A stretch of DNA of 61,334 bases from Pseudomonas sp. PA15(2017) (GTDB lineage: Bacteria > Pseudomonadota > Gammaproteobacteria > Pseudomonadales > Pseudomonadaceae): positions 1 to 61,334 of the forward strand of contig NZ_MSXV01000028.1 of assembly GCF_001945395.1 (NCBI RefSeq). The letters run 5' to 3'. Below the pieces are notes generated by a model. That model saw only the letters and a list, made by a program, of their open reading frames with translations. It was not told the origin of the DNA and ran no database searches. Of this stretch, positions 45,791-52,991 are shown one piece after another; position 1 is the stretch's first letter; each line of letters opens with the position of its first letter. The position numbers were made by a program, and so were the translations under genes.

Positions 45791-45841
45791 AGGGTCTGTT
45801 GACGTTTCAACGCGGCCGTGCGTGAAACGTCAACAGACCCT
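45791..45841. repeat. long inverted repeat after phoR
   Basis: AGGGTCTGTTGACGTTTCA (45791-45809) is perfectly complementary to the right arm (45823-45841). The inner ends add CGC/GCG with one base unpaired. AATAGGGTCT before the left arm is complementary to AGACCCTATT at the right end, giving a second register. It starts 3 bases past the phoR stop but has no T-run, so it is not a standard terminator. Confidence 0.85.
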
Positions 45842-45843
45842 AT

Positions 45844-47151
45844 TCAGCGGCTCCGCGCGGCGATTTGTGTCGGCTGGAAATTACAGATGAACAGGCTGCC
45901 CTTGCCGACCACGCTGGTAATCTCCAGTCCGCCGCGGTGGCGCAGCAGCACGTGCTTGACGATGGCCAGGCCGAGGCCCGTGCCGCCGGTATGGCTGGCG
46001 CGACTGGAGTCGACCCGGTAGAAGCGCTCGGTCAGGCGCGGCAGGTGCTTGGCCTCGATGCCGGGGCCGGTGTCCTGCACCGACAGGTGCGCGCCCTGGT
46101 CGTCCTGCCACCAGCGAATGCGGATCTCGCCCTCGGCCTGGGTGTACTTCACGGCGTTGAACACCAGGTTGGAAAACGCGCTGCGCAGCTCCGACTCACT
46201 GCCCTTGAGCTTGAGGCCGGCATCGGCCTCGAGGCTGATCCGGTGGTTGCGCTCGGCGGAAATCGCAAGGGCGTCGTTGCGGATGGTCTGTAGCAGCACG
46301 TCGACCGCCACCGGGTGGTTGTCGGAGGGGTAGTCCGTGGCTTCCAGCTTGGCCAGCAGCAGCAGGTCGTTGAGCAGGCCCTGCATGCGTGCGCCTTGCT
46401 GCTCCATCTGCTGCAGGGCCCGGCGCCAGCGTGGGTTGATGTCGTCGACGTTGTCGTGGAGGGTTTCCAGATAGCCGGAAATCACCGTCAGCGGCGTACG
46501 CAGTTCGTGGGACACGTTGGCGACGAAATCCTTGCGCATCTGTTCTAGCTGGTGGAGACGCGTGACGTCGCGCACCAGCATCAGGTGTTCCTCGTTGCCG
46601 TAGCGGGTGATGTTGAGCTGCAACTGCTTGCGCGGGTTGACCGGCGAGGGCAGATCGAGGGGCTCGAGGAAGTTGCCGCGTTCGAAGTAGTCCTTGAAGC
46701 GCGGGTCGCGCACCAGGTTGGTGATCGACTGGCCGCTGTCCTGTGGCGTTTTCAGGCCCAGGAGGGTTTCCGAGGCCTTGTTCCACCACTCCAGGTTGCC
46801 GTGACTGTCGAGCATGATCACCGCATCGCGCAATGCTGCGGTGGATTCCTGCACGCGGTCGATCACTGCCTGCAGGCGCCCACGGGCCCGCTGGTTGCGG
46901 CGCTGCAGGTGGTAGATGCTGTCGAACACCTCGCCCCACAGGCCGTAGCCATCGGGCGGGGGTTCGTCGGGCTGGTGATCCTTGAGCCAGGCGTGCAGGC
47001 GCAGCAACTGGCTGAGGTTCCATAGCAGGTGAGCGGCCAGGCCGATGGCGATGGCCCAGGCATATTCGCCGGTAATCACCCCGGCGGCCAGGCAGGCTGC
47101 GATCAGCAGCACCAAGCGGCGGGTTATGGCGCCACGCCAGTTGCTCGTCAC
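45844..47151 (-). CDS. phoR: phosphate regulon sensor histidine kinase PhoR
   Basis: A 435-residue sensor kinase with N-terminal hydrophobic helices (RLVLLIAACLAAGVITG), the DUF3329 region, a PAS domain (AVIMLDSHGNLEWWNKASE), the phosphorylated His215 in NVSHELRTP and ATPase motifs NLVFNAVKYT, DTGPGI and GGTGLGLAIVKH. It senses phosphate supply through the Pst system and phosphorylates PhoB. It follows phoB by 52 bases. Confidence 0.97.
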   Translation of the reverse strand: MTSNWRGAITRRLVLLIAACLAAGVITGEYAWAIAIGLAAHLLWNLSQLLRLHAWLKDHQPDEPPPDGYGLWGEVFDSIYHLQRRNQRARGRLQAVIDRVQESTAALRDAVIMLDSHGNLEWWNKASETLLGLKTPQDSGQSITNLVRDPRFKDYFERGNFLEPLDLPSPVNPRKQLQLNITRYGNEEHLMLVRDVTRLHQLEQMRKDFVANVSHELRTPLTVISGYLETLHDNVDDINPRWRRALQQMEQQGARMQGLLNDLLLLAKLEATDYPSDNHPVAVDVLLQTIRNDALAISAERNHRISLEADAGLKLKGSESELRSAFSNLVFNAVKYTQAEGEIRIRWWQDDQGAHLSVQDTGPGIEAKHLPRLTERFYRVDSSRASHTGGTGLGLAIVKHVLLRHRGGLEITSVVGKGSLFICNFQPTQIAARSR

Positions 47152-47203
47152 GTTTCGCTCATCCGCCAGCCGATCCCTGTGATGATGAGTTGCAGACTAT
47201 CGT

Positions 47204-47893
<690 letters not shown>

Positions 47894-47906
47894 GGGTTGA
47901 GCCTCG

Positions 47907-47964
47907 GTTCATTCAACTGTCATGCGGCGCATTAGATAACGGAATTATTGCAGTGATATGACAG
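47907..47964 (-). promoter_or_regulatory. candidate Pho box region of phoB
   Basis: Two exact CTGTCAT half-sites occur: 47918-47924 on the plus strand, with an imperfect GGTTCAT partner four bases before it, and 47958-47964 on the minus strand, oriented toward phoB. The Pho box is built from paired CTGTCAT repeats. Autoregulation of phoB is known, which supports the assignment; which pair is used is not clear. Confidence 0.45.
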
Positions 47965-47979
47965 CTGTAAGGCGCAGCC

Positions 47980-49461
47980 TCAACGATTCAAACCGGCCAG
48001 CACTTCACGAAAGCTTGCCAGCCCCGCCTCAATGTTCTCGATGATCTCTTCGGCCAAATCGTCCGGCTCTGGCAGGTTGTCCAGGTCGGCCAGGGATTTG
48101 TCCTTGAGCCAGAAGATATCCAGGCTGGTCTTGTCGCGAGCGAGAATCTGCTCGAGGCTGTACTTGCGCCAGCGGCCTTCGGGGTTTTCGGTCTCATGCC
48201 AGGTTTCCTGGCGATTGTGGCGATTGTCCGGGTTATAGCAGGTGATGAAGTCCTGCAGATCCTCGAAGCGCAGCGGCTTCTTTTTCAGCGTGTGGTGAAT
48301 GTTGGTGCGGTAGTCATAGAACCACACCTCCTTCGTCCACGGCGTCTTGCTTGCCGGCTGATTGTCGAAGAACAGCACGTTGGCCTTCACGCCCTGGGCG
48401 TAGAAGATGCCGGTAGGCAGACGCAGGATGCTGTGCAGCTCGGTAGTCTCCAGCAGGCGCTTGCGCACGATTTCACCGGCGCCACCCTCGAACAACACGT
48501 TATCCGGCACCACCACTGCTGCGCGGCCGGTGCTCTTGAGCATGCTGCGGATGTGCTGGACGAAGTTCAGCTGCTTGTTCGACGTGGTGGTCCAGAAATC
48601 CTGGCGGTTGTAGGTCAGTTCGTCCTTTTCCTGCTCGCCTTCGGCATTGGTGAAGCTCATCGAGCTTTTCTTGCCGAACGGCGGGTTGGCCAGGACGTAA
48701 TCGAAACGCTGACCATCGTCGGCGATCAGTGCATCGTTAGGTGAAATATGGCTGTCGCCGTCGATCTCGCCGATGTTGTGCAGCAGCATGTTCATCAGGC
48801 ACAGGCGACGGGTGCTGGCGACGATCTCGTTGCCGAAGAAGGTGTGGTTCTTGAGGAAATCCTTCTGACCCTTGTCCAGCGTCTTGCTGGCCTCCAGAAA
48901 ATCGTAGGCGGCGAGAAAGAAGCCTCCGGTGCCACAGGCCGGATCGGCAATGGTCTTGTTCGGCTGCGGGCGCAGGCACTCGACCATGGCGCGAATCAAC
49001 GCACGCGGAGTGAAGTACTGGCCGGCGCCGGACTTGGTGTCCTCGGCGTTCTTCTCCAGCAGGCCCTCGTAGATGTCGCCTTTGACATCGGCGCCCAGAG
49101 TCACCCACTTGGTGCCGTCGATCATCTCCACTAGGCGGCTGAGCTTGGCCGGGTCCTGGATCTTGTTCTGCGCCTTGGTGAAGATCTGCCCGAGAATCCC
49201 TGGCTTGCCGCCCAACACCAACAGCGTCTTGACGTATTGCACCTCCAGTTCGGCGCCGCGCTTGCTCTTCAGGTTCTGCCAGTCGCAGCCAGCGGGAATG
49301 CCGATATCGCGGCCATAGGGCGGCTGGCGATACTCGTCGGCCATCTTCAGGAAGATCAGATAGGTCAGCTGTTCCAGATAGTCGCCGTAGCCAACCCCGT
49401 CATCGCGCAGGGTGGTACAGAAACTCCAGACCTTGGAGACGATTGCATGGGTGGTGCTCAT
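47980..49461 (-). CDS. hsdM: type I restriction-modification methyltransferase subunit HsdM
   Basis: A 493-residue N6-adenine methyltransferase. The N-terminal HsdM helical domain is followed by the SAM-binding motif DPACGTGGFFLAAYDFLE starting at residue 173 and catalytic NPPF at 259-262. It needs HsdS to find its site and protects host DNA from HsdR. It is the last gene of the operon, 3 bases after the ATPase gene. Having hsdM last, behind hsdR and hsdS, is unusual. Confidence 0.95.
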   Translation of the reverse strand: MSTTHAIVSKVWSFCTTLRDDGVGYGDYLEQLTYLIFLKMADEYRQPPYGRDIGIPAGCDWQNLKSKRGAELEVQYVKTLLVLGGKPGILGQIFTKAQNKIQDPAKLSRLVEMIDGTKWVTLGADVKGDIYEGLLEKNAEDTKSGAGQYFTPRALIRAMVECLRPQPNKTIADPACGTGGFFLAAYDFLEASKTLDKGQKDFLKNHTFFGNEIVASTRRLCLMNMLLHNIGEIDGDSHISPNDALIADDGQRFDYVLANPPFGKKSSMSFTNAEGEQEKDELTYNRQDFWTTTSNKQLNFVQHIRSMLKSTGRAAVVVPDNVLFEGGAGEIVRKRLLETTELHSILRLPTGIFYAQGVKANVLFFDNQPASKTPWTKEVWFYDYRTNIHHTLKKKPLRFEDLQDFITCYNPDNRHNRQETWHETENPEGRWRKYSLEQILARDKTSLDIFWLKDKSLADLDNLPEPDDLAEEIIENIEAGLASFREVLAGLNR

Positions 49462-49464
49462 AAC

Positions 49465-50964
49465 TTAACTGTCCTGCTGATTCAGATGCGCCTGCCCGGC
49501 GGGCGTCAGGCGATATTGCTGTAACCGACTGTTGGGCTTGGTCGGCAAGGTGTACTCGATCCGGCCGGCAGCCAGGAGTTGACGTACTGCCTGATTGAGC
49601 GGCCCGGAGATGCTTTTCTGCCCCAGCGCGCTGGAGAGCGCTGCCTTGCTCGCTGGGCCAGCCAGCAAGCAGCGCAGCACGCGCACTTCCAGCGACTCTG
49701 GCTGCGACTCTGGCTGCGACTCTGGCTGCGACTCTGGCTGTACCAGGGTCGCCTCCAGTTTCAGGGCGGGCAGAGTGGCGCTGACACCTGAGAGTTGCGG
49801 CAGCATCAGGGTCACCCGGAAGATAGATTCCTCACTGAGCACCGGATCCTGGCCGCCGAAGGCGCGGGCGTACTTGAACAGGTTGCGCACCCCGGAGCCC
49901 AGCTCCTCGGCCCACTGCATTTCGCGGAACACCCGGGCGATAGCAGGGTTCTTCGGCGATGGCGCGAAGTCGTCCGGGCGCAGCAAGCCCACGCCGTGTG
50001 GGTTGTTGCTGTTCTCGGTGGTCACCCGGTCACGCTGAATGATCAGCTTGGCCGGGAACGGATTGAGGTATTCGCGGTGGATCAGCAGGTTGGCCACCAC
50101 CTCACGAAAAATCCGTTCGCGCAGGCTGACGCGCTGATTGCCCTCCAGGTGGAAAGGGTCGGCAACGTGCTTGCTGACGAAGGCCATCAGCCGGTCGTAG
50201 CTTTCCAGCAGATTGGTACGAATATCGTCGCGGTCGTCGTAGCGATCCATATCCTGCACCCGCAGAATCGCGTCGGTACGGTGATGCGGCGCCACGCCCA
50301 GCGCCACCTCGTCACGGCCGAACAACAACGCGCCGGCCATGGACACGCCTTCCGCGCCGGTCTGGTAATCACGCTGGTACAGCCGCGCGCTTTTCAGCAG
50401 CTCCAGATCGTCCAACTCGGCCCAAGGGTGGCCGCTGCGCTGCAGGCGCACGTTGTGGCGCACGCGCTCGATCAGGTCACTGCGCAGGTCAGCCAGGCGG
50501 ATAAAGGGGAAGATACGGTTCTCGCTGTAACTGACCTGCTTGCGCAGATACAGCTCGCCGAGCAGCTGGGAATGGCCAGTGATATCGAAGTCGCCATCCT
50601 CGTTACGGCTGAATACCCGGTTGTTGCAGCTGTGCACCTGAGAGCTTTCCGGCACGCTGAGCACCAGCACGATCTGCCCGTCCAGCTCCAGTTGCTCTGG
50701 CACCAACTGCATCGGCGGGTTGATCTTCTGCGCGTTATGCAGGGTGTTGACCAGATCCTTGCGGATTTGCGCCACCGCTTCGGGCGCGATGCCGGTCACG
50801 CTGCCATCGTCCGCCGCGCCCAGCACCAGGGTGCCGCCGCGCTGGTTGAGAAAGGCGCAGATGGTCTCGTAGACATCGCGATTGAGCGCCTCGCGGGCAC
50901 GCTTGAACTCGACCGTCAGGCCCTCGCCGTCACGCAGCAGGCGCGCCAAGTGTTCGGGGGTCAT
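49465..50964 (-). CDS. Schlafen AlbA_2 / GHKL ATPase domain protein (COG2865-like) in the RM operon
   Basis: A 499-residue protein. AlbA_2 domain at residues 1-120 (EGLTVEFKRAREALNRDVYETICAFLNQ is broken here as VEFKRA and CAFLNQRGGTLVLG), a central region, an HATPase_c_4-type domain around 275-390 (EVVANLLIHREY, GSGVRNLFKYARAFGG), a hinge of four SQPE-type repeats at about 409-424, and a C-terminal winged helix. Such proteins often accompany type I RM genes; their role is not established. It overlaps hsdS by ATGA and precedes hsdM by 3 bases, so it is an integral member of the operon. Confidence 0.88.
   Translation of the reverse strand: MTPEHLARLLRDGEGLTVEFKRAREALNRDVYETICAFLNQRGGTLVLGAADDGSVTGIAPEAVAQIRKDLVNTLHNAQKINPPMQLVPEQLELDGQIVLVLSVPESSQVHSCNNRVFSRNEDGDFDITGHSQLLGELYLRKQVSYSENRIFPFIRLADLRSDLIERVRHNVRLQRSGHPWAELDDLELLKSARLYQRDYQTGAEGVSMAGALLFGRDEVALGVAPHHRTDAILRVQDMDRYDDRDDIRTNLLESYDRLMAFVSKHVADPFHLEGNQRVSLRERIFREVVANLLIHREYLNPFPAKLIIQRDRVTTENSNNPHGVGLLRPDDFAPSPKNPAIARVFREMQWAEELGSGVRNLFKYARAFGGQDPVLSEESIFRVTLMLPQLSGVSATLPALKLEATLVQPESQPESQPESQPESLEVRVLRCLLAGPASKAALSSALGQKSISGPLNQAVRQLLAAGRIEYTLPTKPNSRLQQYRLTPAGQAHLNQQDS
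49693..49740 (-). repeat. four tandem 12-bp repeats in the AlbA_2 gene
   Basis: CGACTCTGGCTG occurs four times exactly, head to tail. On the coding strand each unit encodes four residues (Gln-Pro-Glu-Ser in register) in the hinge before the C-terminal winged helix. Copy changes would alter hinge length without shifting the frame. Confidence 0.93.
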
Positions 50965-52991
50965 GCCCGCCGTACCTCAACTCGACGCCCTTGGCCGCGC
51001 GGAGTCAATTCATGCTCTCGCATCCATACGAGCCCTTTTTCAAAACGCCACAGCTCGATCTTGAGTTTGTCCGGGTGCCAGTTGTCACGTGCCTCGAAGA
51101 TAATCTGCTGGTCGCTCGGCTGCTGGCCGGCCAGTAGCAGGTTGTTCCAGGCGGCATACAGGGTCGCGACGATTTCCGTCTGCCGGGTATTGAGTGGCAG
51201 CAGCAGGCGCAATAGCGCTTCCACGTCATTCAATCGTGGGCCAAGCGCCTTGCGGGTTTTCACTTGCAGTTCATTGAAGCCGGCCAGCTTATGCAGGCTG
51301 TAAGCTGCCGCCCCCGGTTCGCAGTGCATATCGAACCAACCCACCTTGCGCGCTCGTGACTCAACCTTCTTCAGGTGCGGGTAATCGTTGGGGCCGGCGG
51401 CGTCCTTGACCGGTGCACGATCCAGCTCGATACCCAGGTGCGCTTCAACCAAATGGCTGACCTTCTCGCTTTTTACATGGCCGAAGTACGGCAGGTACTG
51501 GGGGGCAGCCTCGTGAGCGCTATAAGCCAGCGCCAGGATACCGGCATGCAGGTCTGTGCTGGGGATACCTGGGATACGCGCCGGCATTGCCACCACATTG
51601 TCCGGCTGCGCAGCAGCTGAAGTACGTGAAGCGCGCTTACCCGTGACAAGCCTGGCTTGCTTTTCCGCCTTGATCCGCTCCAGTAATACGGAGGCTGGCT
51701 CGTCGTTGGCATCTTGAGCAACCAACTGACCAGAGAAGGCTTTTTTCAGGATGGATTGGCGCAGGGCTTCGGCCTGTTGCAGGGAGTGGGTAATTGTTTT
51801 TTCGAAGTCTTCAACAACTGATAATTTGTTCTCGATTAGTTCGACGACTCTCGCTTGCTCGACTAAGTCAGGAAGATGGACATTAACCGAACGGATATTT
51901 TCTAAATTAAGGCCTGGCTTTCCTGCGCCATAAGCCAAGTCGGTTAATTGCTTGCGCCCTGCAGCTTCAGCGACGATATACCAATAGAGAAATTTGGGCA
52001 GAACCTCATCAGAGGGGCGGCAGAGCGCGACATGCTGACTGACATAGGCAGTGCCAACGGTATGTTCGACCAAAGCGGATTTGGTCACGTTTGCTCCGGT
52101 AATGGTAATTAACAAGTCACCCCTCTGAACTCTAGTCCTTAGCCCTTCAGCTTTTTCGGGCAAGTCCACAAAGGCTATATCGCTTAAGTCAAGACGATCA
52201 TGCTTTATGTTCTGGGCACGGATAAAAATATCCCCTATATCCGCATAATAAGCAGCCCAGCCTCTTGAACCCGAAGTTAAGAACTCCAGCAGGTCGCCTA
52301 GTTTTCGCTGAACCCAATGGAGATCTATGGATATCTGCCTTGAGTCGGCGCTCAGCTTGCCCTCGAAGGCATGCTTGAGAAGGGTTTGGCGGTAGACCTT
52401 GAGTTGCTGTTGGGCGGTACGTAAATATTCCTCGCCTTTATCCAGTTCTGAGAACAGCTCTTCGATTTTGGCGACGATGCGCAACTGTTCTTTATGTGGT
52501 GGCAGCGGAAATTCGAGATCGGTGAGTTGCTTCTTTGTGATTCCAGAAATTGTAGTGCCGCGGCCTTGGTGCTTAAGGATTTGAAGTTCGTAGCTTAGAA
52601 AGTACAGGGCGAACTCAGGCGCTATCAAATCAGAGTGCTGGATCAAACCTTGGACATCTTGGCTAAAACAAGTTTCTGTCTCGGTAATGGCAATTTTCCC
52701 AAGGCCCACGCGCGTGACAACCAACAAGGTTTTGCGGGGGACTATTTGAGTTGTACTGTTTTCAATGCCTTCCGTAGTGACTTGCTTGCGCGGTTTTATG
52801 TCACGAACACTATAAATATCGGCGCTTGTGACCCAGGGTGTGCCTGTTCCCCAGTAATCTGCTTTTTCGGTTGATGGGGTGCCGCCACCCACGACGGTGT
52901 AAACCTCGCCTAAGGTGGGCGTAACCCAGTTGGTGGGCCGTTTGTTATCGCTTGCATTTAGCCCACTACCCACTTTCTTATTCCCCGTCAC
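50961..52991 (-). CDS. hsdS: type I restriction-modification specificity subunit HsdS with C-terminal extension
   Basis: A 676-residue protein, much longer than the usual 400-450. Target recognition domain 1 (about 20-165) and 2 (about 225-375) each end in a conserved helical spacer: PPHKEQLRIVAKIEELFSEL...KHAFEGKL and LVEQARVVELIENKL...KKAFSGQL. After the usual ending (DEPASVLLERI) about 226 further residues form an unrecognised domain with Trp/Leu-rich helices. The TRD-coding DNA (51780-52990) is AT-richer than the flanks. It overlaps hsdR by ATGA and the AlbA_2 gene by ATGA. Confidence 0.92.
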   Translation of the reverse strand: MTGNKKVGSGLNASDNKRPTNWVTPTLGEVYTVVGGGTPSTEKADYWGTGTPWVTSADIYSVRDIKPRKQVTTEGIENSTTQIVPRKTLLVVTRVGLGKIAITETETCFSQDVQGLIQHSDLIAPEFALYFLSYELQILKHQGRGTTISGITKKQLTDLEFPLPPHKEQLRIVAKIEELFSELDKGEEYLRTAQQQLKVYRQTLLKHAFEGKLSADSRQISIDLHWVQRKLGDLLEFLTSGSRGWAAYYADIGDIFIRAQNIKHDRLDLSDIAFVDLPEKAEGLRTRVQRGDLLITITGANVTKSALVEHTVGTAYVSQHVALCRPSDEVLPKFLYWYIVAEAAGRKQLTDLAYGAGKPGLNLENIRSVNVHLPDLVEQARVVELIENKLSVVEDFEKTITHSLQQAEALRQSILKKAFSGQLVAQDANDEPASVLLERIKAEKQARLVTGKRASRTSAAAQPDNVVAMPARIPGIPSTDLHAGILALAYSAHEAAPQYLPYFGHVKSEKVSHLVEAHLGIELDRAPVKDAAGPNDYPHLKKVESRARKVGWFDMHCEPGAAAYSLHKLAGFNELQVKTRKALGPRLNDVEALLRLLLPLNTRQTEIVATLYAAWNNLLLAGQQPSDQQIIFEARDNWHPDKLKIELWRFEKGLVWMREHELTPRGQGRRVEVRRA

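Noticed and set aside
45791..45841. Hairpin after phoR considered as a normal terminator
   Set aside because: There is no U-run on either strand, and the arms are much longer than usual; reported as a repeat instead.
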